From Globisporangium splendens (Eukaryota; Oomycota; Peronosporomycetes; Pythiales; Pythiaceae), in contig VFIW01000009.1 of assembly GCA_006386115.1 (NCBI GenBank), positions 124,001 to 188,000 of the forward strand: 64,000 nucleotides of DNA. Reading direction: 5' to 3'. The notes below the pieces were generated by a model. That model did not search any database and was not told the DNA's origin. It saw only the letters and a program-made list of their open reading frames with translations. Every line of letters starts with the position of its first letter. The stretch's first letter is position 1. A program made the position numbers and the translations under genes. Of this stretch, positions 10,479-22,369 are shown piece by piece.

Positions 10479-10497
10479 GCTCATTGCCGCATTTACC
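10479..10497 (+). promoter_or_regulatory. Oomycete Inr-FPR core promoter match
   Basis: GCTCATTGCCGCATTTACC fits the oomycete initiator GCTCATTYBNCAWTTT followed by the flanking promoter region. It lies 45 bases before ATG 10542, the usual distance for short oomycete 5' UTRs. Confidence 0.6.
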
Positions 10498-10541
10498 AGT
10501 CAAACGCCACTCCTCCACATCCCCACACCAAGCCAATAACA

Positions 10542-10868
10542 ATGGACCGCTCGCTCCGCTACGACCAGCGCCCGCACTTCTCGGCGCCTCCACTCGCGTT
10601 CAATGCGCCGCAGCACCAGTCCGTGACCTTCGACGACGACGCCGAGTGGAGCCACATGATGGAGCACGCGCTACCCGTGCGGTTGCGCCGCAGCTCGTCG
10701 GCCGACATCCCGATCCCACAGTTCATGATCCCGTGCTCCGCGAACGAGCTCATGAACAAGCGCTACGCGCTGTCGAGTCCAGAGAAAGCGGTGTCTGTGA
10801 GCAACATGCGACCGGAGGCATCTTCAGCACATTCGCCCGTCGTTCCGACTGCGCTGCGAAAGCCGTAA
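10542..10868 (+). CDS. Small unidentified protein, 108 residues
   Basis: Family not recognised. Composition and third-position GC bias look coding, and a good Inr-FPR promoter sits 45 bases upstream, which also decides for ATG 10542 over the upstream open frame (10470). Visible features: an acidic patch (TFDDDAEWSHMMEHALP), then a basic Ser patch (VRLRRSSSAD, a possible phosphorylation site), and IPIPQFMIPCSANELMNKRYALSSPEKA. No signal peptide or membrane segment. Probably a soluble regulatory protein; function unknown. Confidence 0.6.
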   Translation: MDRSLRYDQRPHFSAPPLAFNAPQHQSVTFDDDAEWSHMMEHALPVRLRRSSSADIPIPQFMIPCSANELMNKRYALSSPEKAVSVSNMRPEASSAHSPVVPTALRKP

Positions 10869-12080
10869 GCGCTGCGCAAAATGCCGTTCGTGTCGCAATC
10901 GAATGCCGCTGTATCTGTAGCTGTAATCATGTGTGTCCGCCAGTGTAAATTATCCAAACGATGCATGCATCTTCGTCCGTAGACATCCCGCATTATGTTA
11001 TGCATCCATGCTTCTTGGCTTGCACATCAACAGTGTGGTCCCGCATTCCTGGATTTTCCCACACCCAGCAAACTTCAACCTCTCTTTCTTCCAGTCAGAG
11101 ACGCTTCTTTTCAAAAATTTACGATATAATTGGCTGAAAATGCGCATGATTCCGAATTTTCTGCGATACCTCTCTCTCTGTCTTCACCGATATAAAGAAG
11201 CGCATCACGTTGTTCTATGGATGGCTCCAGTGGCGGTGCGCTTCTTCCTTCCTTCTGCATGTTTCTCTGTCAGCATAACAGCTAAGCGACGCGCCTTGAG
11301 ACCTCGTGTGTGTGTGCGTGTGTGTGTGTGTGCGTGCGTGTGAAGGTGTCGTCGTCATCCCGTTCCCGTAGGGTTTCGCACTTCGTATACGCGGATGCGA
11401 TTGAATCGACGCGCGCGCAGCAGAAGAACACGGAAAAGCGCACGTGACAAAGGAAAGGAAGCGAAAGGAAAGCGGCTTGCAAACGGCTTGGGCGTGAAGC
11501 AACTACGATCGTATATCCATCTCTCTGCGGTTATCCGGCGCACCTCGTGCTGAGAATAGACGCTGGGAGAAGATAATTATAGTGCGCGTTCTGTGAGAAC
11601 ACAGACAGCGTACAGAAGTCCAGCATTAGCGCGCGCGGATCGAGGGTGACGGCTATTTACAGAAGGGCTGCGGCGTCAGCGCAACGCGTCGGTGTTGGAG
11701 TGCGGTAAGACCCGCATCATTACGAGAAGGTGAGAGAGAGCCCAGCTCTATTTTTTGCGTGGAACACCACCCATCGTCCAGTGCGATAAAGTGGAAGAAG
11801 GAGAGAGAGAGAGACTGAGGAAAGCTCAGATCTTCGTAGAGCGGGCAACACAAAGCGCCTCTTTGAACGTCTCATCCTTCGTTGCGATCGCCTCCATCGA
11901 CAGGACGAATCGCACGCTACAGGTGACACCAAGGAGCAAACGCAGGTGAACGACTGTCTGGGTGGCTGTATTACTATTGTTGCCAGGGCGTTCGGTTTGC
12001 AGCGACGAAGCAAGAGACACAGCTTGAAGGAGATCGACTTACATTGTAAACCAGCAGCAGGCCAGAATTGATCATTTGCG
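10869..12080. other. Intergenic and 5' region of the kinase gene
   Basis: Contains a GT microsatellite (11305-11342) and purine-rich stretches near 11796. A possible 5'-UTR of the downstream kinase lies at about 11640-12080. No separate gene seen. Confidence 0.5.
11305..11342. repeat. (GT)n microsatellite
   Basis: About 38 bases of nearly pure GT with a few GC interruptions (gtgtgtgtgcgtgtgtgtgt). Confidence 0.9.
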
Positions 12081-14244
12081 ATGGATGAACTGCACGATGC
12101 GATCCAGGATGCGCAGTACATCGGCGCGGTCACGAATGCGCATCGCGGACCGAGTGCCGCGTTCTACAACCCGAGTCAGTCGGAGCTAAACCAGTTTGTG
12201 GAGAAGCAGGAGCGTGCGTCCGGGAGCGACTGGCTGAGTCTTGAAAACATTCTCGACCAGCCGCTCGGGTTCTACTTTATGCGGCGATTCTGTGATTCTG
12301 AGCAGCATGGCGTGCGGAAACTCGACTTCCTGACCGAGGTGACCAAGTACCGATCACTGGTGTCCGCAGACCAGCGGTTTGCAAGAGCCCGAGAGATCTG
12401 GGATCAGTTTTGTGTGGTGCCGCCGCAGTTTGGCAGCTCACTCGCTGGTCCCACAGGTCCTACCGACACGTCGGCGTCTCCCGTGTCGACAGTGACGTCG
12501 TCGCCAGCACCAACGCTTTCAAGTCGTTCGCTGGTCTCTCCGTCTGACAACGAAGGCGGCGAAATAGGACGAAGTGGTAGCTCGCGATTCACACTGGGCT
12601 CCCTGAAGGATCTCAATGTGGCCTCGATCACGACAAACGGGATTATCTTTTGGCGCAAGGGCGAGTCGACGGTCCAAGCGTCGGAAGTTGCGGGTCTGTA
12701 TCGCGAGTGTGCATCCAAGATGTGCCCAATCGGAGTTGGCGGCGAGGTGACTCAAAGGATAGGAAATGTGATTAAACGGAAAGCTCCTCCTTCAAAGTGT
12801 GCTCCCGGTTCGAGCTCCCCATGCAGCAGTGCTCTTGAATCGGATCTCGGTGGTCGTTCCAGTGCATCGCCAACTGCGAGCCAAAGCACAAACGGACGAA
12901 GCCATGACAAAGGCAGTTTGACATCCGATGAGCTCAAGAATTGTCCGCCCTCACTCTTTGATGAGTTGGAGGCGTGTGTGCTGTTTAGTCTCGAGCAGAT
13001 GCATCTGAAAGACTTTCGCTCGAGCGTCTTCCATCGGCGTTTACTCACGTTCTTGTTCCTGCAGACAAAGCGCGTGACGGAAGAAGATTTCACGGTGCTG
13101 CGCGTGCTTGGACGAGGCGGGTTCGGTATGGTGAATGGATGCATCAAGCGTACGTCAGCGTCACTGTACGCGATGAAAGTGATGAACAAGAAAATGATCA
13201 AAAAGAAGCACGCCGAGAAGCTCTGCCTCGCTGAACGGAAGATTCTTGCGATGATCTCCAGTCCATTCGTCGTGTGCCTCAAATATGCCTTCCAGACGCC
13301 AGAGGAACTATTTCTCGTGCTCGATTTGCGAACTGGCGGAGATTTATCGTTTCATTTGAATCGCTCTCGGTTCACAGAGAACCAGGTGCGGTATTGGGCG
13401 GCACAGATTTTGCTCGGGTTGCAGCACTTGCATGAGAAGAATATTGTCTACCGCGATCTCAAACCGGAAAACATCCTGCTGGATGAGAAAGGCAATTGCA
13501 GTATCTCGGACTTAGGATTGGCTGTTGAAGTGACGCCGACGTTGGCGGGTCGCTGTGGGACGCGAGGATACTGGGCACCAGAGATGCTGCTGCGAGATGA
13601 AAACGGTCAGCGCATGGTGTACAACCATGCAGTCGACTGGTGGAGTTATGGATGCCTGGTTTACGAACTCCTGTACGGGAAGTGCCCGTTTCGCACGTCC
13701 AAAGCGAAAGCGCTGCATGGAGACAAGCAGCAAGCCTATGATAAAGCGACGCTGGAGCTTACACCATCGTACGACCCCAAGTATTTCTCCCCAGAAGCAA
13801 CGGAACTCATTCAGCGTAAGTTTGTCCCTCTTTGTTATCGAAGAAAGTACTTGATTAACAGAGTTTATTTACTGGCACACGTGAACAGAGCTTTTGATTC
13901 GAGACCCCGCAAAGCGTTTGGGTGCGAACGGAGCTGCGGAAGTGAAGCGCATGAAGTTCTTCGATCCAGTCGATTGGATCAAAATGGAGAACATGGCGGT
14001 GAACCCGCCGTTTGTACCCGACAATGAGATCAATGCTGCTTCGCAAGCCGATATCGGATCCTTTGACATCGCTGTTGTCAAAGGTGTGAAGATCTCGGAT
14101 CAAGACCAAGCGGCGTACAGCAGTTGGGACTTTGTGTGTCCCGAGACGTTCCAGCGGGAGGCGATCGAGTACCTCGAGTGGGAAGTCAAGCATGGTCCGT
14201 GCACGGTCGCCCCAAATTCGAACTCGTGCTGCACGATCTTATAG
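12081..14244 (+). CDS. GRK-like AGC Ser/Thr protein kinase with RGS domain and CaaX end
   Basis: Two exons, 12081-13815 and 13889-14244 (intron gtaagt..gaacag), giving 696 residues. Layout follows G-protein-coupled receptor kinases. A regulator-of-G-protein-signalling fold comes in two halves: residues about 50-115 (SLENILDQPLGFYFMRRFC) and about 205-335 (SLFDELEACVLFSLEQMHL..), split by a roughly 90-residue Ser/Thr/Gly-rich insert. The kinase domain covers about 337-605: GRGGFG, Lys in YAMKV, YRDLKPEN and the GRK-type DLG instead of DFG (SDLGLAVE), then WAPE. The AGC tail contains KRLGANG and FFDPVDWIKME. The last residues are CCTIL; CTIL is a CaaX box with Leu, which favours geranylgeranylation, so it is likely membrane-tethered like some animal GRKs. 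Expected role: phosphorylating activated G-protein-linked receptors. Confidence 0.88.
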
Positions 14245-14590
14245 ATGAGAGACCCTCGCAAGGGCTGGAGAACAGGAAGCCATGCTGGGTCTCCATCAAG
14301 CGCTGATGAATTGGTTCTTTGCTGGGAGACACAATGGACGGCGAGTTTCTAAAGAGAATGATGAAAAAGAGATGAAAAAACAAAAACAGATAAGGTACTT
14401 GGGTGCATGTGATTTGCCAACTGACCTTCTTTTTTATTTATGAGGCGAGCGAGATCGACAAATAGAACGATGCTTTGGAACAACACTCACCTGCCTGTTG
14501 TTGAAGTCTTCAGAGCCATTGAATGGATACTCGAGGCTGCTTCGTCACAACAAAAACTGATTTGCTTTGCAGGTGACTCATGCCGCGTGA

Positions 14591-14767
14591 TTAGTCTGTA
14601 GCCATGGCTCTAAGGAGCTCAACGAGAATCTTGTGAGTGAAGTTCCCAACTACAATCAAGCAAGGCGATACCGGCTCATTGCGGATACTCCGGATGAAAA
14701 GCGTGCATTGCTATTGACAGAAGATGGCTTGCTGGTGATGGGATTGGCGAAAAATCCACGGCCATGA
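14591..14767 (+). other. Possible orphan 3' exon
   Basis: A 58-codon open stretch reads like real protein (LVSEVPNYNQARRYRLIADT, then EDGLLVMGLAKNPRP, stop). An acceptor-like ctttgcag lies just upstream. No partner exon was found, so it may be a relic of a lost gene. Confidence 0.25.
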
Positions 14768-15096
14768 CGGACGACTGGCGGGCATTGAGTGACTGGTATC
14801 AGTGAATTGTTTTAGCTATGGTGTGATCATTCGCGATTATTATGTACGAGTGGACGTACAGTGTGCATGTACCGAAAAAAGAAGTTGTGATGTGAGCCGG
14901 TTTAATCGTCAAATCCATGATGGACAGAAACGGTGCGATTCGGACACCAGCTGGAGCCACCGAATCGGTTTCGTCCGCTTGGCCAACTTGTCCCACCTGA
15001 CAGATGTACACTGCCTGGCGGAGTTGCTCCAGCGAGATTTGGCTGCCTGGGTTTATTAGACATCGTGCCGATGCGTGCACGGATTACCCACGCCTG

Positions 15097-15119
15097 GAGA
15101 GAGAGAGAGAGAGAGAGAG
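15097..15119. repeat. (GA)n microsatellite
   Basis: Twenty-three bases of uninterrupted GA. Confidence 0.9.
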
Positions 15120-16204
15120 CGGTGCACCATCAATTTATATAGCGAGGACATGCCGATGCCTGACGCTGTCATTCGCTAGTACTGCTGTGCCATCGTGAAT
15201 GACCGAGGTGCAGAGCGAGCCCTGAGCGTGTGGCATGACACCGCAAGGTCTGGACTTTGCTACAACACATGCAAACATTATTAAATGCATGCACAGATGG
15301 GAAGTATTATTAAAAATATCTTTGACTGCCTATCGGTGCCTAGCTGAAAGTCAGAGAACTATTTTACAGTAGGCAGTACAAAATCCTTTGTTTCTCTTTA
15401 TCGGAGACCAAGGTCCCAATACTATGTCGTGATTGTATCGGTGGACGAAGCCACATAGTCAGTTCTTTATTTCGCACCAGATGGCATCGCGCGAATTTCC
15501 AGTCGCCTCTTTTGGTGCGTTCGAGCCGCGCTCAAAATACGTGAAATCCATTTTCTAATCCCGCTTTTTGGATCCGCGTCTTGCGAAAAAGGGAGGGACT
15601 GACGATTGCTTGTGCTTGTGGATGCTGCTGCCACCGACTGCAAAAATCCATTCAGTCTCGATAGTTCAGAAATGTATCCACCTCGAGTGGACGTTGCGTG
15701 GTCCCACTGCCGACACCTTTGGATGAGAACTGGACGATAACTCCTGAAAATTGTATTTATGATGCTGCAGTTTTTCAAAGATACAGTCGCTGTGCTGTTA
15801 CGACCTTTTGAATTGTGTAATATCACTCTAGCAGTTTGCACAGTTGTCCCGCAAGTGGATAGGACATGAAAGGTTGTGCCCTGAACGCGCCACCAACGCC
15901 ACCGATTCCGACCCTACACTGACGCAAGGACCATCACTCGTCCTGGCCGTCCAGGATATCCATGCATTTCGCACACTCGAGAGAGACACTTGGCACTTCA
16001 AGTGGCGTCATGTGGACGATCAATTGCGCAACGACATCTCGTTGATGGCCATCGCATATACGCTGATACACGTTGCGCATCATCTGCAATCTCGTTGACA
16101 CGCGCGCCTGAGCTCAGTCTTGAATTTGCCAGCTTGCACTGCAACGCCGACAACGCAACCACACCAATTGTTTCTCTCTGATACACACCTTGCACTCGTA
16201 AACA

Positions 16205-16825
16205 ATGGTGATCAGCGACCACATCAAGAGCCAATACTTTCTGAATGACGAACAAGTCATCCGCCTTTCGCCGCCAGTCATGGCGCAGCCAGACACCGAA
16301 ACCAGACGCATGGGCACGCCGTGGACAGCCGAAGAGCACAACCTCTTTCTAGAAGCACTCGAGAAGCATCCGTCAGGACCGTGGAAGTTGATTGCCGCGC
16401 ATATAGGAACGCGTACGACGCGTCAAACCATGACGCATGCGCAACGATACCGCGAGAAGATCGCTCGGCGAAAACGCACGCTCACACAAGCAGGTCTCGC
16501 TGCATTGCACGCGGCGGAATCCTCGACGCCGTCAGCCAACACAAAGCTATCGCAGCCAGCTGCACCGGCCGCATCGAATGGTTCCGCTGTTGCAGAGGCG
16601 GCTGCTGCAGCAGCAGTGGAGGCAGCTGACTCTGACTTTGACCTGATCGATAGCGACACTGAGTTATCGTTCGCCGATTTCAACATCAGCCTGAACGACG
16701 ACGTTGAAGGCATGGACAGCGAGCGCCTTTTGCTCTCGGTGCTCGACTCGTATGAACCGCTTCCATTCTCCGAGGAGGAAGCGCGTACAATGCTCGAGCA
16801 TTTCACGTCTGACTCGTCAGTATAA
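16205..16825 (+). CDS. Single-repeat Myb protein, HAQ(K/R)Y class (copy 1)
   Basis: 206 residues, single exon. The Myb repeat covers about 37-90: W40 (GTPWTAEEHNLFLEAL), W60 (GPWKLIAAHIGTRTTRQ), and THAQRYREKIARRKR in place of the third tryptophan. This is the SHAQKYF-type DNA-binding signature with T for S and R for the final F. Two further blocks recur in its paralogs at 30.7-37.4 kb: an N-terminal box (IKSQYFLNDEQVIRL, 7-21) and a C-terminal acidic box (LLLSVLDSYEPLPFSEEEAR). Between them lie an Ala-run and acidic stretches typical of activation regions. Likely a nuclear transcription factor. It stands 14 kb away from the other copies yet keeps all three blocks, so it is a useful reference for a complete member. 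Confidence 0.85.
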   Translation: MVISDHIKSQYFLNDEQVIRLSPPVMAQPDTETRRMGTPWTAEEHNLFLEALEKHPSGPWKLIAAHIGTRTTRQTMTHAQRYREKIARRKRTLTQAGLAALHAAESSTPSANTKLSQPAAPAASNGSAVAEAAAAAAVEAADSDFDLIDSDTELSFADFNISLNDDVEGMDSERLLLSVLDSYEPLPFSEEEARTMLEHFTSDSSV

Positions 16826-17704
16826 AGACACGCCTCGGCCACCAGCAATTAGAAAAGATTATGCGTTTATGTCAAGTAGGATTTGTCGAGTGCGATCGAT
16901 GTGTGCATCGTAAATGCATCACTTTACACGTTCAGCGTTGAAAATTTCCCTCACAGTACTCGCATCAAATGAGAGCGACTCTGGACTAATTGAAAATTAG
17001 ACTTCAAATGGATAATGTGAACTGAAAGCGGCGGTAATAACGCTATTCTCTCAATCGAGTGAGATGGAGCAGGTGAACACGTTTGCGATTTGTTGAGCGG
17101 CTGACGTTGAAAATGGACGACGACTGCAAGTTGCTTTTTGGTTTTTGCGGATTTTTGTGTGTTTGGATATTTGGTCTGGACACTGGATGCTCACTGAGAA
17201 ACAGCTCTTGCAGCTGTCAGTTCATAATATGCATTTTAGTTGTGAATGTCACGACTCAGCGTGAGCGACAGAATAAAATAAAGCATTCGAACGACGATCA
17301 CGGTACTTGGATCCTTGCGACGTCCTTCCCACACCAACAATCCGACGTGACAGGCAACGTCTCGTTTATGTGCGAACCAAATCCAAAGCGTCGACGTCGT
17401 CAAACTGCTTTCCCCTGCATACTTTCCCTCTCATACTGCATAGTCACTACTGTAACTTCAAGTTCCACACCGCACGAACAACGAAGACGAACAAAGTGTC
17501 TGGAGCAATCATCTCTATAAACGCATATTTTGCTTACACAATCGGAATATCCATTTAAACAAGTTCAAAGCTCAACTCTCGCTTACATCCGCACTTGCGT
17601 TTTCAACGAGATCCCAGCACGACAGCCCCGCCATTCGCCATTGCGACCTGCAGCGCGCACGTCTCCATCTTCTCTAGTTCTCGTCCGCCACCACAGCCGC
17701 CACT
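16826..17704. other. Intergenic, no gene seen
   Basis: An open frame at 17083-17520 has a hydrophobic stretch (LLFGFCGFLCVWIFGL) but no good start context or codon bias. I do not support it as a gene. Confidence 0.4.
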
Positions 17705-19282
17705 ATGTTCCCAAAGGTGATGCAGCGCGCCGTCAAGACCATGTACGTCCCCTTTTTCTCACGTTCATCTCCCTCCCCTACGGCGCTCAGCAGCACGTGA
17801 ATGACTCGGTCTTTCCCCCTTATCTGTCCACGCTGTAGGATGCAATCGCGCTCGGTCGGCTACCTCTCGACGCTCCCGGAGGAGCACCAGATGCTGCGCG
17901 ACATGTGCGTGCAGTACGCCGCGAAGAACCTCGCTCCGATCGCGGGCGAACTCGACCGCGAGCACAAGTTCCCGGCGCAGCAGATCAAGGAGATCGGTGA
18001 GATGGGTCTCATGGGCGTCGCGGTCAACGAGCAGTTTGGCGGTGCCGGTCTTGATTACCTGGCGTACGCGATCGCGATGGAGGAGATCAGCCGCGGCTGC
18101 GCGTCAGCGGGTGTGATCATGTCGGTCAACAACGTACGTGGCACTCATTTCGGCAAAGAGCTTTTTTCTTGCATAGATGTGATGGTCGGTTGGTTGACGC
18201 TGATGATGCTTTTTGGTTGCACCCTTTTATTATTTATTGTAGTCCCTTTACTGTGCGCCAATGGAAAAGTTCGGCACCCAGGAGCAAAAGGTGAGCAGAT
18301 CTACACATACAACGCAACAAGAGCGTGCCATGGAACTTGACATACATGTTTGGTTATTTTCACTATTCTTAGGAGCAACACTTGACTCCATTTGCGAGTG
18401 GCCAAAAGCTCGGATGCTTTGGACTGAGTGAGCCAGGCAACGGCAGTGACGCCGGTGCCGCGTCGACCACTGCGCGTTCGACCAGCAACGGCTACGTGTT
18501 GAACGGCACGAAGGCATGGATCACGAACGCTCACGAGGCCGATCAGGCGATCGTGTTTGCCACCACCGACAAGTCGTTGAAGCACAAGGGCATCAGTGCG
18601 TTCATTGTGCCAACGAACACGCCTGGCTTCTCTCTCGGCAAGAAGGAAGACAAGCTTGGCATTCGCGCGTCGTCGACTGCCAACTTGATCTTTGAGGATT
18701 GCGAAATCCCGAAGGAGAACTTGCTCGGAAAGGAAGGTGAAGGCTTCAAGATTGCCATGGTACGTTTTATTTCTCCTTTATGTATTTTTCCGTGATGAAA
18801 ATGCTGATGACGGTTGCTGCAAATCACAACAGGTTACCTTGGATGCTGGTCGTATTGGTATCGCGTCGCAAGCGCTTGGTATCGCGCAGGCTTCGTTTGA
18901 TTGCGCCATTACGTACGCGCAGTCCCGTAAGACGTTTGGCGTGCCAATTGCCAAGAACCCGATCATTCAATCGAAGCTTGCGAAGATGGCCATGGAAATC
19001 GAAGCCGCGCGCTTGCTCACGTGGAAGGCTGCTGCTGAAAAGGACGCGGGCCGACCATACACCAAGTTGGCGGCTATGGCCAAGTTGAAGGCATCAGAAG
19101 CTGCCACGATGGCGTCCCACCAAGCCATCCAAGTCCTCGGTGGCATGGGCTATGTGTCGGACATGCCAGCGGAACGTCACTACCGTGATGCGCGTATCAC
19201 TGAGATCTACGAAGGAACCTCGGAGATCCAGCACCTCGTCATCGCTGGCGCGCTCAACAAGGAATGGGCTGAGACCAACTAG
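17705..19282 (+). CDS. ACADS: Short-chain acyl-CoA dehydrogenase, mitochondrial
   Basis: Five exons: 17705-17742, 17839-18133, 18243-18290, 18373-18759, 18833-19282, all with GT..AG ends and continuous phase, giving 405 residues. The flavoenzyme makes the 2,3-double bond in short acyl-CoAs in mitochondrial beta-oxidation and passes electrons to ETF. The N-terminus is rich in Arg/Lys/Met/Ser without acids ([18 protein letters not shown]), as in a matrix targeting peptide. Signatures: [15 protein letters not shown] (FAD/substrate loop), [47 protein letters not shown] and the catalytic-base block [12 protein letters not shown], with Glu at about 383 as in short-chain and butyryl-CoA dehydrogenases (isovaleryl and long-chain enzymes place it elsewhere). 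Substrate length is inferred from this. The first intron falls inside the targeting peptide. Confidence 0.9.
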
Positions 19283-20202
19283 AGTTGCAATTGCGACTAC
19301 TAAGAAATTGAGTTGTCGTTCGGCGCTTCTGAAAGAAATCATCAATGCTATGCCAAATAACAAAAAAATGCTTTCATTTAAACAATTGGGGTAGATTGCT
19401 TGCATTGATGATCTTGGTCATTGCACAGTACTGCCAAGCATTTTCTCTTTCACGCTTGCAAATGTTTGCACACAGGTCATATTCCTCCAGTGTGTACAAG
19501 TGCGCTCGCGTGAGCTTTGACCGTGGTCGTTGCATATCTAAGCACAAGCATGACTCGCACAGTGTGACCTCAAGCATGTGCTTTCATGCTCCCACATGAT
19601 TGTGAACGGACCAATTCATTAAGCGACTTTGTAGTATGGCCATCGTCACTTTCGAAGCGAAACACAAAAACAAATAAGCAGATTTGTCGCGAAGATGCTA
19701 AAAGACATGAAATGCCTATGCCTACGAAAGACTCACACGATCTTGGCCTTTTCATCACGTGCAATTACACCTCACACATTGCGAGCACATGCCTCAATTC
19801 CTACATCATTCGCACTGGATCTCTGCTAACACGTAGCTCGTTCGACCACCACAGATGTGTGGTGCACATCCATGGTGGCTACACAATGTGTAGCCATTTG
19901 AAACTGTGGGCTCAGTGTGGATCGATGGCACCAGCATCTGATTCCCACTCTTAAAAAAACCTCATTCGACAAATTGAATGTGAACAACTAAATAAACCTT
20001 GTCAAATCAGACTTGTGGCACTAGCGTGATTGGTTCTGCAGTTTTCGGTGGCCTAACGTAATCTTGGCGCCCGTTTGGCCACCAACCCTACGTGGTGTTT
20101 TCTTCCTTCTTTTTCTCCCTTTACAAGGGCGGTCAGTGTCCGCTGCTATTGCCAGAAAGGCATTGGCGAAGAGCTGCTTGTTGACTGTGGGTACTGGAGG
20201 CG
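19283..20202. other. Intergenic, no gene seen
   Basis: 3' region of the dehydrogenase followed by AT-rich sequence. A short inverted repeat is visible around 19847-19895 (accaccacagatgtgtggtg; gtggctacacaatgtgtagccatt). Nothing coding is supported. Confidence 0.45.
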
Positions 20203-22296
20203 ATGCAGGCGTTCGAGGAGGAGAGCAAGCGTGTGCTCAAGAAGCAGCGCGTGTGTGCGGCGCAGATCAATGCGCACCTGGACTTTCTGCTCGAGGAAGT
20301 CGCGATCACCAAGCAGCAGCTCGAGGACAAGCAACACGAGTACCAGCGCAAGAAGAACCGCAGTCTGCAGCATAAAGAGACGCCAATCGGCGGCGGTGAG
20401 GCCGAAGAAGAGAAGAAGAGCGAGGAGGGCAATGCTGCAAGCGATACTCATGTAGACACAGAAGTGATGAAGAAAGCTGCTGGAGATGCGAATGCGGATG
20501 ATGCGAGTCGTACGAAGAAAAGTTCTGAACGCAGTGAGACTCACACGAGCAATGAGCGCGCGACGAACACACAAAGCGAAGGTGGTGATGGGGAGACCAC
20601 AGAGTCAACTGCTTCAGAGGAACAGAAGAGTGCACTGCAAGCGCTGGACTGTGCGGCGGTGGTGGTGGAAGAAGAAGACGATGACGTGGATAAAGTGCTG
20701 CAGGGTTTCATTCACCGCGTGCGCTTGCTGAATGTGGAGAAAAACGTCGCCGATGAGGTGAAGGCGATCCATGTGGCGCTGTCAAAGTACTCCAAGCAAA
20801 TCGATAAGGTAAGTGGGTATTGGTTGCAAATTTCAAACCCCAATATGCGCGCAAACATTTCTTACCGTTGGACATATTGGCATGATGATGCAGACCTTTT
20901 GCAATGACATTACCAAAGTGTGCCAGGCCAAGGAGTTTGATCACAAGCTCGTTTGTCGACTGGTCGCAGAGTATCTGTACCAAGATGGACAAATTGAAGC
21001 CGCTGACTCGATTTGCAAGGTATGTCTGAGATCGCTTGATGAACTGATTGAATTCTTTCTGCCGGGTCTGAGCCGATCGAATGATTGACGGGTTTTTCTC
21101 TTTGCTTGGTGTGATAGGAAGCGGAGTTGGATCTTTCGCCAAGCTATCGCGAGTGCTTTGTTGAGCTGCACGTGATCCTGAAGAGCTTGAAGCAAAAGAA
21201 CATGGATCCAGCACTCGAGTACGTTTTTGTGCTTCTGATTGGGAAATGTGCTTGTGCGGCCGATTAACTTATCTTTGCTTGTTCTTGCTTGGTCAGATGG
21301 GCTCGTAAGCATCGCAAAGATCTCCGCCAACAGAGCATCGAGATCGAATTTGAACTCGTGCGTCTGCAGTACGTCGACTTGATTGAAAAGTGCACTGATT
21401 CCGTTGAAGCACTGAATTTTGCCACGGATGAGTTTTCGGCGTTCCACGATACGCACTCCAAAGGTATATAGATTTTTATGCGCTCGGTCTTGGCGTGTGC
21501 TTTAGTTTCATCTACTCAGCACAAAATCCAACGCATTTTTCTGGTTTTCTTGCAGAGATTCATCGGTTGATGGGCTGTTTGGTGTTCAAGAATCGCCTGA
21601 CTGAGTCGCCATATCGAGATCTGTTTACGGAGACTCGCTGGGAGGATATCCGTACCTCGATCATTCGTGCTTGCTGCCGCTTACGACGCGTCCCATTCAA
21701 GTCCTATCTCGATACATGGTACGTATACGCGTCTGTTCAACAATTTTGCATCGGAATTGACTTGCTGATGTGATTTCTTACGTCTTGTGATAGCTTGTCG
21801 GCAGGAATGTCAGCTCTGCCTGCGATGCGCAAGCTCGTCACTGTGATGGAGAACAAGCTCACGGACTGGGAGACGATGGAAGAACTTCCGGTAAGTAACT
21901 GGTTTACTTCTTGATGCAAGCAATGAGAAGTTCTCACTTTCGCCATTTCGAATCTGTTGCCGTGATAGGTTGAGATTCCGATCTCGAACGACTTGCGCTT
22001 CCACACGGTGTTTTGCTGCCCAGTTTCCAAAGAGGAAAGCACTCCTGGAAACCCGCCTGTGTTATTGAAATGCGGTCACGCAATCTGCAAGGCGTGCGTG
22101 AAAAGAATCTCCTTCAATATGACCAGGTATGCTGTATTTATGCTTCTCATCTTGCACAGGAGTATTGCATGCCGACTTGTGCTTACCTGCCTCGTTGCTG
22201 CAATTTGCATTTTGTTGTTGTCGCCATAGGAGATTCAAGTGTCCAACTTGCCCGGTTGAACAAACTGAGAGTGAGACGCGCGAGCTATTTTTTTGA
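20203..22296 (+). CDS. RMD5: GID/CTLH E3 ubiquitin ligase subunit RMD5 (GID2/RMND5) homolog
   Basis: Eight exons: 20203-20808, 20894-21019, 21118-21218, 21297-21463, 21556-21718, 21794-21890, 21969-22126, 22230-22296; phases are continuous, giving 494 residues. Domain order matches RMD5. After a charged N-terminal half with a roughly 100-residue low-complexity acidic insert comes a LisH-like helix pair (HKLVCRLVAEYLYQDGQIEA), CTLH (FVELHVILKSLKQKNMDPAL; WARKHRKDLRQQSIEIEFEL), CRA, and a C-terminal degenerate RING (CCPVSKE..NPPVLLKCGHAICKACVKRI..RFKCPTCPVEQ). In yeast and animals this subunit pairs with Maea/GID9 as the catalytic core of a ligase that degrades, for example, gluconeogenic enzymes. 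The last exon is only 22 codons but completes the RING. Confidence 0.88.
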
Positions 22297-22369
22297 AGAA
22301 GCACGTGGAAGTGTTCACCCGAATCGAACTCTTGCCCCGTTATATATTTCTAGTTACCGTTTTTCTTCG

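Larger units (their letters stand above)
14245..16204. other. Long gap with a possible orphan exon and a GA repeat
   Basis: 3' region of the kinase, then AT-richer sequence. Apart from the open stretch at 14591-14767 and the (GA)n at 15097-15119, I see nothing coding. Several weak 100-residue frames lack motifs. Confidence 0.45.

Noticed and set aside
17083..17520. Frame with a hydrophobic stretch that might be a membrane protein
   Set aside because: Single weak segment, AT-rich, no splice or promoter support.
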